Positions 52,893 through 62,869 are shown, counted from the first letter of the stretch. The stretch: DNA of 64,000 bases from Rhodobiaceae bacterium (GCA_021404525.1 JAAWWE010000002.1:248001-312000); one strand, 5' to 3'. Numbers and translations: made by a program. Notes: generated from the sequence alone by a model not told the origin.

Positions 52893-53066
52893 ATGACTAA
52901 ATTTCTGAAGCATTTTGGAGCTGATGAGTCCGGTGCGACTGCCATCGAATATGGTTTGATCGCTGCTGGTATCTCCGTCGCAATTGTCGGTGTTCTGGGC
53001 ACGATCGGTGCGGACATCCTGGCAATCTTCACGTTCATCGATACAAAGCTCGTCGCTCCAACCTGA
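52893..53066 (+). CDS. flp: Flp-type IVb major pilin
   Basis: This 57-residue prepilin has the processing site after G14 (ESG|ATAIEYGLI) with the E+5 (E19) and Y20 of the Flp motif, and the hydrophobic stem IAAGISVAIVGVLGTIGADIL. The mature pilin is about 43 residues. GAGGATC lies before the ATG, which differs from a longer in-frame start at 52812. It is followed by a terminator and then the prepilin peptidase gene. Confidence 0.93.
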   Translation: MTKFLKHFGADESGATAIEYGLIAAGISVAIVGVLGTIGADILAIFTFIDTKLVAPT

Positions 53067-53107
53067 TCGACGTTCCGAACCCTCTCCGAACGAGGGTTGA
53101 AATTCGA

Positions 53108-53140
53108 AACCGCCGGCACTCGCGTGTCGGCGGTTTTTTG
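53108..53140 (+). terminator. Rho-independent terminator after flp
   Basis: AACCGCCGGCAC pairs with GTGTCGGCGGTT around a TCGC loop with one G-T pair and is followed by six T residues. It separates flp from the other tad genes and would allow a strong flp transcript. Confidence 0.92.
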
Positions 53141-53309
53141 TGTCAGTGGCAGGGCACACATATCGTCAGCAAAAACTGTTTATCGGGCGGTGATCCGTTC
53201 AAAGAAAAACACACCGTCTTTACGCTGTGTTTACACCCGGCGCGACATTCTTCCTGCCAAGAGTTGAAAGCTCAAAGTACTTGTTTTCACTAAACTTTTA
53301 GGCGTTCGC

Positions 53310-53819
53310 GTGTTCCAGATTGTCACTCTCACCATCTTTCCGGCACTGCTCATTGTGGCAGCGGTCAGTGATCTGATGACCTTCCGCATACCCAACTGGG
53401 TATCGCTGGCACTGGTTGCGTTGTTTGTGGCGGTCCTCCCCTTCGCCGGATTGAGTTGGGCGATGATCGGAACCCATCTCGCGATAGGGGCCGCGTTGCT
53501 TCTGGTTGGCATGGGTCTCTTCGCCATGAATGTCCTGGGCGGCGGCGACGCGAAACTCCTGGCCGCAATTGGACTTTGGATGGGATGGGCGGCACTGCCC
53601 GTTTATCTGCTGTCGGTTGCGATCATAGGGGGCATGCTTTCATTCGCCCTGGTGGTGTTCCGAATGGCGCCTCTGACAATGACGATCGTTCAGCACCCTT
53701 GGATTTCACGCCTGCACGATAAGAAGGCCGGCGTTCCGTATGGAATAGCGCTTGCCGCAGGTGCTCTTGTGACACTCCCGCAAACCTTATGGTTCGCGCT
53801 TGCGGCAGTCCCTGCCTGA
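53310..53819 (+). CDS. cpaA: Prepilin peptidase CpaA (A24 family)
   Basis: This 169-residue membrane protease cleaves prepilins (Flp and TadE-like). Active-site aspartates are visible: D21 in AAVSDLMTFRIPN and D80 in GGGDAKLLAAIG. About five helices are present. The GTG at 53310 is the first good start; no strong ribosome site is evident. It follows flp by 243 bases, and cpaB starts about 150 bases after it. Confidence 0.93.
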   Translation: MFQIVTLTIFPALLIVAAVSDLMTFRIPNWVSLALVALFVAVLPFAGLSWAMIGTHLAIGAALLLVGMGLFAMNVLGGGDAKLLAAIGLWMGWAALPVYLLSVAIIGGMLSFALVVFRMAPLTMTIVQHPWISRLHDKKAGVPYGIALAAGALVTLPQTLWFALAAVPA

Positions 53820-53896
53820 CCTCAACCCATGAAACATCAAATAGGAAAACAGAGCCGATATGCCGGGCGCTGGCCCACGAAAAAGGTGCTGAAAAA

Positions 53897-53911
53897 TTAA
53901 CTATAAGTTGA
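53897..53911 (+). promoter_or_regulatory. Candidate CtrA box before cpaB
   Basis: TTAA-CTATAAG-TTGA matches the CtrA consensus TTAA-N7-TTAA with one mismatch in the second half and lies 61 bases before the cpaB start. It is one of two such near-matches in the tad locus. Confidence 0.42.
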
Positions 53912-53972
53912 TCGAAAAGTCGTTTGATAGAGGCGGACAGACCCCTCACAGCCGGAAAAAGGTGGTGATCCT

Positions 53973-54815
53973 GTGAACGCGATGAGAATTGGAATATTAG
54001 CTTTGGCTTTGGTTGCAGCGGGTCTCGCTGCATTCCTGGCGCGCTCACTCGTGTCGGATGAGAAGCCTCAAATTGTGGTGCCGCAGGTCATTGAACAGCC
54101 AATGGCAGAAGTGCTGGTGGCCGCGAGCGACCTCGCATTGGGTCAACGTGTGGGCAAAGGTGATCTGGTCTGGCAGCCATGGCCGGAAGATGCGGTAACG
54201 GATTCATACGTCACGCAAGATGTACAACCCAATGCGTTTGACGTGTTTGGCGGCGCGATTGCTCGCAGCCCCATCCTTGCAGGTGAACCAATCACGTCTG
54301 GAAAGCTGGTCAGCTTTGAAAACGCAGGCTTCATGTCCGCGCTCATCTCTCCCGGCATGAGGGCCGTGTCGACAAAGATCTCTCCGGAAACGGGTGCAGG
54401 CGGTTTCATTCTGCCGAATGACCGGGTTGACGTCATCATGACCATGCACAGCAGCTCGAATGCCGAGGAAGATGGTGGCAGCGGATATCGCAGCGAAACA
54501 ATTCTCCGAAATGTACGTGTGTTGGCAATCGATCAGACCTTTAAAGAGGTTGAAGACGAGCAGGTCGTAGTCGGAAAAACCGCGACACTTGAGATGTTGC
54601 CTGAGCAGGCGGAGGGCTTCGCTCTTGCCGCTGCGCAAGGTGAAATCTCTCTGACATTGCGCTCACTCGCCGATAGCGCTCGGGGTGACCAGGTTCCCTC
54701 AAGCGTTCTGGCGGGTCAGGGTGCGGGCACATCCAGCCAGGTTGGGACGTCGGTCCGGGTGCTGAGATACGGCACCGAAGCAATAGTGACAACGATCGCA
54801 GGGAGAGGACAATGA
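53973..54815 (+). CDS. cpaB: Flp pilus assembly protein CpaB/RcpC
   Basis: This 280-residue periplasmic protein has an N-terminal membrane anchor (IGILALALVAAGLAAFLARSLV) and an SAF domain (MAEVLVAASDLALGQRVGKGDLVW), followed by RVDVIMT and a beta-rich C-terminus. RcpC/CpaB works with the CpaC secretin. The GTG at 53973 is preceded by AAGGTGG; the in-frame ATG at 53982 is close behind. It overlaps cpaC by four bases. Confidence 0.92.
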   Translation: MNAMRIGILALALVAAGLAAFLARSLVSDEKPQIVVPQVIEQPMAEVLVAASDLALGQRVGKGDLVWQPWPEDAVTDSYVTQDVQPNAFDVFGGAIARSPILAGEPITSGKLVSFENAGFMSALISPGMRAVSTKISPETGAGGFILPNDRVDVIMTMHSSSNAEEDGGSGYRSETILRNVRVLAIDQTFKEVEDEQVVVGKTATLEMLPEQAEGFALAAAQGEISLTLRSLADSARGDQVPSSVLAGQGAGTSSQVGTSVRVLRYGTEAIVTTIAGRGQ

Positions 54816-56317
54816 CCAGGATGGCTGCGTATCGCTATCGCTTCCTGTCTTCGGAGAAACTCCGGAAGGCATTGACGCTTTTCTGTGCAGGACTGTTTTT
54901 TGCTGTCTCAGGATTGACGCCTAACGGCCCTGTAATGGCCGCTGGAGATGCTCAACTTGTGCGCATCACAGAAGGCGGTTCGAGTTCCGCCTCAAGAGTT
55001 CTGACACTTGGGCTGAACAAAGCCGCAATCATTGAGCTTCCGGTAGATGCAAAAGATGTTCTGGTGTCCAACCCGGCAATCGTCGACGCCGTCGTTCGTA
55101 CCGCCCGCCGAACCTATGTGATTGGTATGGAGATCGGCCAGACGAATGCCTTTTTCTTTAATCAGCATGGCGAGCAGATCCTGAACCTTGAGATCCGTGT
55201 GGAACGAGATCTTGCGGGCCTTTCAGATATGATTTCGCGCTTTCTGCCAAGCGCGCGTGTCAATGTGGAAGCCGTCAACGACAACATTGTGCTGTCGGGT
55301 TTTGTTCCCAATGCAGCGCAGGCAACACAAGCGCGCGACCTTGCGGCTCGATATGTCGGCAACCCGGAATTTGTCCTCAACATGCTAACGATCGAAGGCA
55401 AGGAACAGGTCAACCTGCGGGTCACCGTTGCTGAGATGCAGCGCAGCCTCATCAAGCAATTGGGCGTGGACCTTTCAAGCTCTGTTGATATTGGCAGCCT
55501 TGCTTTGAGCTTTGCGACGCAAAACGCTTTCGCGCTTCAGGGGAACCCTCTGGGTGGTTTGACGACGGCGCCAAACGGCCTGCCGGCAACGGGTGGTTCG
55601 GACATTACCGGCGCGCTGACAGCGCTTGAAAGAGCGGGACTTCTGCGCACCCTTGCAGAGCCCAACCTGACAGCGATTTCCGGCGAGTCAGCCAGCTTCC
55701 TTGCAGGTGGTGAATTCCCGGTGCCAACGTCGCAGGACAGAAACGGCAACGTGATCCTGGAATTTAAACCGTTCGGCGTTGGCCTTGGGTTTAAGCCGGT
55801 GGTGTTGGGCGAAGGCCGGATCAGCCTGCAGATTTCGACCGAGGTCAGTGAACTGTCAAATGAAGGCTCTTTTGTCTTCGAAGGCGTAAGCGTTGTCGAC
55901 ACGAATGGAAACATTGTGCGCCAAGATGGTGTGACAGTGCCCGCACTACGTGTGCGCCGGGCTGAAACCACTGTTGAGTTGCCAAGTGGTGGATCCATGG
56001 TGATGGCAGGCCTTCTGTCTGAGAGCACAAAGCAGAACATTGATGGTGTCCCCGGAATCAAGGACGTCCCCGTCCTGGGCTCTCTCTTCCGAAGCCGTGA
56101 CTTCCAGGACAATGAAACAGAGCTCGTTGTCATCGTGACGCCATATCTGGTGGATGCAACAAGTCGTGACAAAATTGTGTTGCCGACAGATGGGTATGCA
56201 CCGGCATCTGATCTCGACACGTTCCTGATGGGTCGCCTGAACGCAACCTATGGCGTGGCAGGGTCAGAAGGCGCAGATGGCGCCCTACAAGGCCCTGTTG
56301 GTTTTGTGGTGGATTGA
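54812..56317 (+). CDS. cpaC: Flp pilus secretin CpaC/RcpA
   Basis: This 501-residue secretin forms the outer-membrane pore for the Flp pilus. After a signal peptide (LTLFCAGLFFAVSGLTPNGPVMA) comes the pilus-domain and a BON-like segment (DLAGLSDMISRFLPSARVNVEAVNDNIVLSGFVPNAAQATQARDLAARYV), then the type II/III secretin barrel with LRTLAEPNLTAISGESASFLAGGEFPVP and VPGIKDVPVLGSLFRSRDFQDNETELVVIVTPYLV. It overlaps cpaB by four bases; CpaD follows. Confidence 0.95.
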   Translation: MTRMAAYRYRFLSSEKLRKALTLFCAGLFFAVSGLTPNGPVMAAGDAQLVRITEGGSSSASRVLTLGLNKAAIIELPVDAKDVLVSNPAIVDAVVRTARRTYVIGMEIGQTNAFFFNQHGEQILNLEIRVERDLAGLSDMISRFLPSARVNVEAVNDNIVLSGFVPNAAQATQARDLAARYVGNPEFVLNMLTIEGKEQVNLRVTVAEMQRSLIKQLGVDLSSSVDIGSLALSFATQNAFALQGNPLGGLTTAPNGLPATGGSDITGALTALERAGLLRTLAEPNLTAISGESASFLAGGEFPVPTSQDRNGNVILEFKPFGVGLGFKPVVLGEGRISLQISTEVSELSNEGSFVFEGVSVVDTNGNIVRQDGVTVPALRVRRAETTVELPSGGSMVMAGLLSESTKQNIDGVPGIKDVPVLGSLFRSRDFQDNETELVVIVTPYLVDATSRDKIVLPTDGYAPASDLDTFLMGRLNATYGVAGSEGADGALQGPVGFVVD

Positions 56318-56333
56318 GGGAGTGGAGAGACTG

Positions 56334-57011
56334 ATGACTAGAGTGATCCTGACCCTACTAATCTCTTTTGCATTGACCGCGTGCGGCGGCTTCAACGGCC
56401 GCGAAGATGCGCTCTTTGATTCAAGATATCAGCACCCAATCAGTGTCGACCCACAGGTCGTCACCCTGCAGATGGATGTGCCACAGGACAAGGTAGCGTT
56501 GTCGCTAGCAGACAAAGCAGCACTTGATGCCTTTGCGCGTACATATAAGGCCCGTGGGCACGGCGCAATGACCATTGCGGCGCCAAGCGGATCGCCCAAC
56601 GAGGCAGCAGCGGTTTCCATCGTTGCAGAGACAAGAGCGGTTCTCGCTGAAGCCGGGCTTAGCGGCGCAGCAGTTGGGTATGCCGCTTACCGTGCGTCCT
56701 CAGCCAACAGCAATGCGCCGGTCATTCTGACCTATCGACGATTTGTTGCGAGTGCGAGCCCCTGTGGCAACTGGACGCAAGATTATGCATTTGCCCCTAA
56801 CAACGAACGGACGCCGAATTTCGGCTGCTCCACGCAGAGCAATCTGGCAGCGATCGTTGCAGACCCGGCAGATTTGATGGGCCCCCGTGACTGGGATCCT
56901 GCCTTCGCGCCGCGTCGGGATGAAGTGATCGAGAATTTTCGTGTAGGTGAGGTGACAGAGGCCGCAGAGTCCGGCAACGCCTCAGGATCAGTGAGCGAAG
57001 TGGCGGAATGA
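56334..57011 (+). CDS. cpaD: Flp pilus assembly lipoprotein CpaD
   Basis: This 225-residue lipoprotein has a lipobox (FALTAC) near residue 18 and the CpaD domain (HPISVDPQVVTLQMD; CGNWTQDYAFAPNNERTPNFGCSTQSNLAAIVADPADLMGPRDWDPA) in the C-terminal half. CpaD is an outer-membrane-associated accessory for the secretin. The ATG at 56334 follows GGAGAGACTG and lies 16 bases after cpaC. It overlaps cpaE by four bases. Confidence 0.9.
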   Translation: MTRVILTLLISFALTACGGFNGREDALFDSRYQHPISVDPQVVTLQMDVPQDKVALSLADKAALDAFARTYKARGHGAMTIAAPSGSPNEAAAVSIVAETRAVLAEAGLSGAAVGYAAYRASSANSNAPVILTYRRFVASASPCGNWTQDYAFAPNNERTPNFGCSTQSNLAAIVADPADLMGPRDWDPAFAPRRDEVIENFRVGEVTEAAESGNASGSVSEVAE

Positions 57012-58300
57012 CCAACGCAGAACAAATTTTGCCGGAAGAGCCGGCATTTGACGATGGTGGGGAAGACGATGGTGATGATGAATTCGTCACCCAGTCTGTT
57101 GTGAAGCCAGTGCCGAGGATCTCAATCGAGGTTTTCTGCGAACAGCCCGATACCGGTGTCGTGATCCAGCGCGCCGCCGATGACCGACGCCTGGCCAAGG
57201 CGCACGTGACCGTTCATATGGGCGGGATACCAGCGGCGGTTAAGTATTATAGAGACACCGGCACACCCAGCCTGATCATTGTCGAAACTGTCGAAGGCGG
57301 TGAAACGTTGTTCAAGCAACTGGGCGCTTTGGCAGAAGTCTGCGACGCGGGAACCAAGGTCGTTATTGTTGGCCACCTCAATGATATCACGCTCTACAGA
57401 GAAATGATCCGTCAGGGCGTAAACGAATATCTTGTTGCTCCCCTGTCGCCAATCCAGATCGTCGACTCTGTCGCACGTCTCTACGCGGATCCAGACGCAC
57501 CACCCATCGGTCGCTCGATTGTTTTCCTTGGTGCGCGGGGTGGGGTTGGGTCCAGCACGCTCGCACACAATGTCAGCTGGTGTATTGCCGAAGACATGCG
57601 CGAAGATGTCACGCTGATCGATATGGACCTTCCATTTGGGACGGCGGGGCTCGATTTTAATCAGGACCCTGTCCAGGGCGTTGCAGAGGCATTGATGCAG
57701 CCAGAGAGGCTGGATGATGTGCTGCTCGATCGTCTCTTGGTGAAGTGCACGGACCGCCTGTCAATTTTCGGCGCTCCTGGGACGTTGGACCGAGATGAAG
57801 ATTTGCTGCCAGAAGCTTGTGAATCTGTCATCGAGACGGTCCGAGAGACGTGCCCGTGCGTAATCGTCGACATGCCTCATGTCTGGAACCGTTGGTCACG
57901 ACAAACGCTGCTCAACGCTGACGAGATCGTCATCACGGCAACACCGGATCTGGCGAGCCTCAGAAACACCAAGAACTTTTTGGACCTCATCAAGAAACAG
58001 CGCACAAACGATGCCGCCCCCCATGTCGTGCTGAACCAGATGAGCATGCCCAAGAGGCCTGAGATCCCTGCGGACGACTTTGCTGACGCAATTGAGCAGG
58101 AACCGACCTTGTTGCTGCCTTTCAATCCGGTTCTGTTTGGCACGGCCTCAAACAATGGCCAGATGCTTCAGGAGATTGACCCTAAAAATAAAACAACCGC
58201 TGCTGTGCGACATCTGTCGACCCTCGTAACCGGGCGTCACGCTGTCGTTGAGAAGAAAGCAGGCTTTCTTGCCTCCCTGCTCGGCGGAAAGAAGGGATAG
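57008..58300 (+). CDS. cpaE: CpaE/TadZ pilus localisation ATPase-like protein
   Basis: This 430-residue protein localises the Tad machine. The N-terminal receiver-like domain (residues about 35-150) has LIIVETVEGG and KVVIVGHLNDITLYREMIRQGVNEYLVAPLSP, without a clear phosphorylated aspartate, and the C-terminal MinD/ParA fold has the deviant P-loop GARGGVGSSTLAHNV at about residues 175-189. It overlaps cpaD by four bases and is followed by cpaF after three. Confidence 0.93.
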   Translation: MTNAEQILPEEPAFDDGGEDDGDDEFVTQSVVKPVPRISIEVFCEQPDTGVVIQRAADDRRLAKAHVTVHMGGIPAAVKYYRDTGTPSLIIVETVEGGETLFKQLGALAEVCDAGTKVVIVGHLNDITLYREMIRQGVNEYLVAPLSPIQIVDSVARLYADPDAPPIGRSIVFLGARGGVGSSTLAHNVSWCIAEDMREDVTLIDMDLPFGTAGLDFNQDPVQGVAEALMQPERLDDVLLDRLLVKCTDRLSIFGAPGTLDRDEDLLPEACESVIETVRETCPCVIVDMPHVWNRWSRQTLLNADEIVITATPDLASLRNTKNFLDLIKKQRTNDAAPHVVLNQMSMPKRPEIPADDFADAIEQEPTLLLPFNPVLFGTASNNGQMLQEIDPKNKTTAAVRHLSTLVTGRHAVVEKKAGFLASLLGGKKG

Positions 58301-58303
58301 ACA

Positions 58304-59770
58304 ATGTTTGGGCGGCGAGATTCAGCAAGTGGGCGATCGCCTTCTGCATCTGTCGAGGGGAAGGCACCGCCTCCCCCGCCAGTGAGTTCTGCTGCGCCCA
58401 AATCGCAAACGCCCGATCCCGTTAAACCGAAAATCCAGGCGCCAACGCCAGCAGCGCCGCAACCTGCGCCAGCCCATGTCGGCGCTGACGTGCGCTCGCC
58501 TGAATATTTCCAAACGAAGACAACAATCTTTAATGCGCTGATAGATACAATCGACCTGACGCAGCTGGCGCAGCTCGACACAGAAAGTGCACGCGAAGAA
58601 ATCCGCGACATTGTCAGCGAAATCATCGCGATCAAAAATGTCGTCATGTCCATTTCTGAGCAGGAAGACCTGCTTCAGGACATCTGCAATGACGTGTTGG
58701 GCTATGGTCCGCTAGAGCCGCTGCTCGCGCGAGACGACATCGCCGATATCATGGTCAACGGTGCCGGCCTTACCTTTATTGAGGTGGAAGGTAGGGTTGA
58801 GCCAACCAACGTGAAATTCCGCGACAATTCGCAGCTCTTGAACATCTGCCAGAGAATCGTGAGCCAGGTGGGACGGCGTGTCGATGAATCGAGCCCGATT
58901 TGTGATGCGCGTCTAGCTGACGGTAGTCGTGTCAACGTGATTGCACCGCCCCTCGCTCTTGATGGACCAACACTCACCATTCGTAAGTTCCGTAAAGACA
59001 AACTCACGATGGATGACTTGGTCGGTTTTCAATCGATCTCGCCTGAAGGGGCTGATGTGTTGGCGGTCATTGGGAACGTGCGCTGCAACGTCCTCATTTC
59101 CGGCGGTACGGGTTCGGGTAAGACGACATTGCTCAATTGCATGACCGGCTTCATTGATACCGACGAACGCATCATCACTTGCGAAGACGCGGCTGAACTG
59201 CAGCTTCAGCAGCCACATGTTGTTCGTTTGGAAACCCGTCCGCCTAACCTGGAAGGTCAGGGTGAGGTCACGATGCGGGACCTGGTCAAGAACTGCCTGC
59301 GTATGCGCCCAGAGCGGATCATCGTGGGTGAGGTGCGTGGACCAGAAGCCTTTGACCTGCTGCAAGCAATGAACACAGGCCATGACGGGTCCATGGGAAC
59401 GCTTCACGCCAACTCGCCGCGCGAGGCACTGTCGCGCCTGGAGAGCATGATCACCATGGGGGGCTTCGCCCTCCCGTCAAAAACCATTCGAGAGATGATT
59501 GTTGGGTCTGTCGACATCATTGTGCAGGCTGCCCGTCTCCGCGACGGGTCGCGCCGGATCACTCATGTTACTGAAGTGCTGGGAACCGAAGGCGACGTGA
59601 TCACCACCCAGGATCTCTTCATCTACGATATGGACGGCGAGGACGACCAGGGGAAGATTATCGGTCGCCACAAGTCAACCGGTATTGCGCGCCCAGCGTT
59701 TTGGGACAAGGCCCGATACTACAATCAGCATCACAAGCTTTCGCAAGCGCTTGATCGCGCGCAAGACTGA
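58304..59770 (+). CDS. cpaF: CpaF/TadA secretion ATPase
   Basis: This 488-residue ATPase powers pilus extension and retraction. It has a proline-rich N-terminal stretch (residues 20-60), the CpaF N-domain ([19 protein letters not shown]) and the Walker [13 protein letters not shown] at about residue 267. The His box [39 protein letters not shown] is intact. It starts three bases after cpaE; tadB follows by eight. Confidence 0.96.
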   Translation: MFGRRDSASGRSPSASVEGKAPPPPPVSSAAPKSQTPDPVKPKIQAPTPAAPQPAPAHVGADVRSPEYFQTKTTIFNALIDTIDLTQLAQLDTESAREEIRDIVSEIIAIKNVVMSISEQEDLLQDICNDVLGYGPLEPLLARDDIADIMVNGAGLTFIEVEGRVEPTNVKFRDNSQLLNICQRIVSQVGRRVDESSPICDARLADGSRVNVIAPPLALDGPTLTIRKFRKDKLTMDDLVGFQSISPEGADVLAVIGNVRCNVLISGGTGSGKTTLLNCMTGFIDTDERIITCEDAAELQLQQPHVVRLETRPPNLEGQGEVTMRDLVKNCLRMRPERIIVGEVRGPEAFDLLQAMNTGHDGSMGTLHANSPREALSRLESMITMGGFALPSKTIREMIVGSVDIIVQAARLRDGSRRITHVTEVLGTEGDVITTQDLFIYDMDGEDDQGKIIGRHKSTGIARPAFWDKARYYNQHHKLSQALDRAQD

Positions 59771-59778
59771 GGCTGTCG

Positions 59779-60777
59779 ATGGACCAGACAACAATCGCAA
59801 TCATTGGTGTTTCCCTCTTGGTCGCCATCTGCATCGGTGCGGTGGGGTTTCTGTTCGCCGAGTCAAAGGGCGGAAAATCCAACCAGCGCATGGCGAGGGT
59901 CGCACGCGGCAATGCAAGAGAAAGCATTGCTGACATCGACGAAGACAATCAAACTGACAATGCTGGACCTCGAAGAAAACAGGTTCAGGAGACCCTGAAA
60001 GAAATTGAAGCCAAGCAAAAGGCGGAAAAGGAAAAGCTTACAATACGGCTCCGCCTGCAACGCGCTGGTCTCGAAATCACACCGAGGACATTCTATATCG
60101 CTAGCGCCGTGACCGGACTGTTTGTAGCGATGTGCATGTCCCTCTCTGGCCTTCCAATTGGGGCCGTGGTGCTGAGTGGGTTTGCCGGCGGGTTTGGCGT
60201 TCCGCGCTGGTATGTGAACTTTAAAACGAAGAGGCGCCAAAAAGCGTTTGTGGAGGAGTTCGCCAATTCTCTGGATGTCATTGTCCGTGGCGTGAAGGCC
60301 GGTCTGCCCATCAATGATTGTTTGAAGATTATCGCAAACGAAAGCCCCGAACCGGTCGGCAGCGAATTCAAAGAGCTCGTCGACGGCATGGCTATGGGCA
60401 TCACCGTGGAGCAGGGTCTGCAGAAAGTCTATGAGCGCATCCCGCTTGCGGAAGTGAACTTCTTTATGATTGTGCTTGCGATCCAAGCTCAAGCAGGCGG
60501 TAACTTGTCAGAAGCCTTGGGTAACCTGTCCAACGTCCTGCGCGACCGAAAAAAGATGCGCGCAAAAATCCAGGCAATGTCGCAAGAAGCCAAAGCGTCA
60601 GCGGGCATTATTGGTGTTCTGCCACCTGGCGTGATGACGCTTATTTACATCACGACCCCAGACTATATCAGCATCCTGTTCACCACGACGGCAGGCAACA
60701 TGATTATCTTTGGCGGCCTCATGTGGATGGGCATGGGGATATTGGTGATGCGCAAAATGGTCAACTTTAACTTCTAG
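59779..60777 (+). CDS. tadB: TadB inner-membrane platform protein
   Basis: This 332-residue protein is a GspF/TadB-type platform subunit: an N-terminal helix (IIGVSLLVAICIGAVGFLFAE), a charged cytosolic region, two middle helices, and the conserved domain around EFANSLDVIVRGVKAGLPINDCLKIIANESPEPVGSEF and VLAIQAQAGGNLSEALGNLSNVLRDRKKMRAKI, with a C-terminal helix. It is followed by tadC after 15 bases. Confidence 0.95.
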   Translation: MDQTTIAIIGVSLLVAICIGAVGFLFAESKGGKSNQRMARVARGNARESIADIDEDNQTDNAGPRRKQVQETLKEIEAKQKAEKEKLTIRLRLQRAGLEITPRTFYIASAVTGLFVAMCMSLSGLPIGAVVLSGFAGGFGVPRWYVNFKTKRRQKAFVEEFANSLDVIVRGVKAGLPINDCLKIIANESPEPVGSEFKELVDGMAMGITVEQGLQKVYERIPLAEVNFFMIVLAIQAQAGGNLSEALGNLSNVLRDRKKMRAKIQAMSQEAKASAGIIGVLPPGVMTLIYITTPDYISILFTTTAGNMIIFGGLMWMGMGILVMRKMVNFNF

Positions 60778-60792
60778 AACGGGAAGCAGTGA

Positions 60793-61761
60793 ATGTCTCC
60801 ACTCATTGATAGCCTGTTCAGCATCGAGAACATTGTGACAATGTTGATGGCCCTGGCTGCGTTTGCAACGGTGTTAACCCTTGCCGCGCCGATGCTCTCA
60901 ACAGATAAATTGTCCACGCGCATGAAATCTGTTTCGAGTGAACGCGAAGCTCTGCGCCGCGCCCATCGCGAGCAGCTGGAGAGAGAGCGCGACGGCAAAA
61001 GGCTGCGGCAGGACCCCAAGACTTTCATCAAGAACTTCGTCGACAAATTGAACCTGATGGAGCTGATGGAGAGTGACGCCATACGCGGAAAGCTGAAAAA
61101 GGCGGGTTTCCGGGGGCTCGCGCCGGTCTACTCTTTCATGTTCTTTCGCTTTTTCATGCCGATCATTCTGTTTGTTGTGACGATCTTGTATCTGTTCTTC
61201 GCAAACGCCTTCGGACTGGAACCTTTGGCGCGGGTTGCAGCGTCATTCGGCGCAGCTTTTATTGGCTTCTACCTGCCCAATGTCTTTGTGGAGAACATGA
61301 TTGCCCGCAGGCAGGAGTCGATCAAAAAGGCGTTTCCTGACGCGCTCGATTTGCTTCTGATCTGCGTTGAATCGGGCATGTCTGTAGAGGCCGCCTTCCA
61401 CAAGGTGGCAGGTGAAATAGGCACGCAATCAGTTGAGCTTGCAGAGGAGCTTAGTCTGACGACAGCCGAGCTGTCCTACATCCAAGACCGGCGCCTGGCA
61501 TATGAAAATCTTGCAACGCGTACCGGTCTTGACGGGGTGAAAGCCGTCACAATGAGCTTGATCCAGGCCGAACGGTACGGCACCCCTCTGGGCACCGCAC
61601 TGCGCGTGATGGCACAGGAAAACCGGGACATGCGCATGGCGGCGGCTGAGAAGAAGGCCGCAGGCCTGCCCCCGAAATTGACGGTCCCGATGATCACCTT
61701 TTTCCTGCCGGTGCTCTTCTTCGTGATCCTCGGGCCAGCGGTTATCAAATTCTACCAGTAA
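60793..61761 (+). CDS. tadC: TadC inner-membrane platform protein
   Basis: This 322-residue protein is the second GspF-like platform subunit. It has an N-terminal helix, a central helical pair, and the domain FPDALDLLLICVESGMSVEAAFHKVAGEIGTQSVELAEEL with SLIQAERYGTPLGTALRVMAQENRDMRMAAAEKKAAGLPPKLTVPMITFFLPVLF at the end. It pairs with TadB. A terminator follows. Confidence 0.95.
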   Translation: MSPLIDSLFSIENIVTMLMALAAFATVLTLAAPMLSTDKLSTRMKSVSSEREALRRAHREQLERERDGKRLRQDPKTFIKNFVDKLNLMELMESDAIRGKLKKAGFRGLAPVYSFMFFRFFMPIILFVVTILYLFFANAFGLEPLARVAASFGAAFIGFYLPNVFVENMIARRQESIKKAFPDALDLLLICVESGMSVEAAFHKVAGEIGTQSVELAEELSLTTAELSYIQDRRLAYENLATRTGLDGVKAVTMSLIQAERYGTPLGTALRVMAQENRDMRMAAAEKKAAGLPPKLTVPMITFFLPVLFFVILGPAVIKFYQ

Positions 61762-61792
61762 GTGAGCGTGCTGGCTCTCCGGTCAGGCGCAA

Positions 61793-61831
61793 AGAAAAAG
61801 CCGCAGCTGGATGACCCGCCGCGGCTTTTCT
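61793..61831. terminator. Terminator between tadC and the convergent tadD-like gene
   Basis: AGAAAAAGCCGC pairs with GCGGCTTTTCT around a loop of about 15 bases. T runs are present on either strand, so it can terminate both convergent transcripts. Confidence 0.75.
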
Positions 61832-61856
61832 GTGTCTTGGTTTGGAGCAAAGGCCC

Positions 61857-62717
61857 TTATGGCGTGGGGCCTGAGTTCTGCCATGAAGTATCAACAGGCG
61901 CGTCCAAAGCTTCCATCTCCTGCCAGAGTGCCGGCTGAGCCAGCATGGAGCGAATAGTCGTGATGTTGTTGGTTGCAAGGCTGGGCGGAAGGTCGGCCCG
62001 CGCCAGGCGCTCTGCTTCTTCAAAGTCACCTTTTAGTCCCAATACCAAAGACAGGTTCTGTCGGGAGTGTGCTCCGGCAGATGGGTTGGCCACAGCACGC
62101 CGAAGGGTCGTTTCGGCGGCATCAAGGTCGCCTGAAAGAGCGTGAGAAAGTCCAAGATTGGTCAATATGGTTGGATGGTCAGGTGCGAGCCGGAGCGCAA
62201 GATTATATTGATCCTTCGCTCGGTCATGCTCGCCCATTTCGTCTAGCGCGACGCCCGCGGCCGACAGAATTGTCCAGTCCGTTGGATTAAGTACAGCCGC
62301 TTTCGCCAGTAGCGCCGAAGCCTGATCCGGCTTGCTGCTTGCAGCAAGCGTCTTGCCATATTCTGTCAATATAGCGGCGTCATTTGGATGGAGCGCATTG
62401 GCTTGGCTTAAAACACTTAAAGCCTGTGTGAGAGACCCCAGATGGCGCAGTCCACGGGCATAGCGAGCCGCAGCTTCAGCATTTGTCGGGTCCTGCTCAT
62501 AAATGCCGCCCCAATAGGCCGCAGAAGCCACAAAGTCCCGCGGTTCGGAGAGGTGAACGGGAAGATCTGGTGCCGCACCCAATTCTGGTCGCTCTGGCTC
62601 GCCATTTGTTGCGCAGCCGCCAAGCATCAAAGCGCCGAGCGCCGTGCCTAGAACAGATCGACCAAGCGCTGACCGCTTAGGGCCGGATTGTGAACGAAGG
62701 AACGTTGGATAAGCCAT
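61857..62717 (-). CDS. tadD: TadD-like TPR lipoprotein
   Basis: This 286-residue lipoprotein has a lipobox (LMLGGC) and repeated TPR-like helices (NAEAAARYARGLRHLGSLTQALSVLSQANALHPNDAAILTEYGKTLAASSKPDQASALLAKAAVLNP; ...DHPTILTNLGLSHALSGDLDAAETTLRRAVANPS). TadD usually aids pilus-secretin assembly. I chose ATG 62717, preceded by GGAAACCA; an upstream extension to 62765 is possible. It is convergent with tadC, so it is transcribed separately from the main operon. Confidence 0.88.
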   Translation of the reverse strand: MAYPTFLRSQSGPKRSALGRSVLGTALGALMLGGCATNGEPERPELGAAPDLPVHLSEPRDFVASAAYWGGIYEQDPTNAEAAARYARGLRHLGSLTQALSVLSQANALHPNDAAILTEYGKTLAASSKPDQASALLAKAAVLNPTDWTILSAAGVALDEMGEHDRAKDQYNLALRLAPDHPTILTNLGLSHALSGDLDAAETTLRRAVANPSAGAHSRQNLSLVLGLKGDFEEAERLARADLPPSLATNNITTIRSMLAQPALWQEMEALDAPVDTSWQNSGPTP

Positions 62718-62869
62718 TGGTTTCCACATTTCATAGCAAATCGGTGGACACATGCATTTGTCCACACGCCATCCTCGCCTACAGGTCTCAAGAAAGGTTT
62801 AAGCATAAACTTGGTCTCAAATTGCCAGTATCTCTTTCGGCAGCCGGTGGCTTGTTTGTATAGTGGGCC

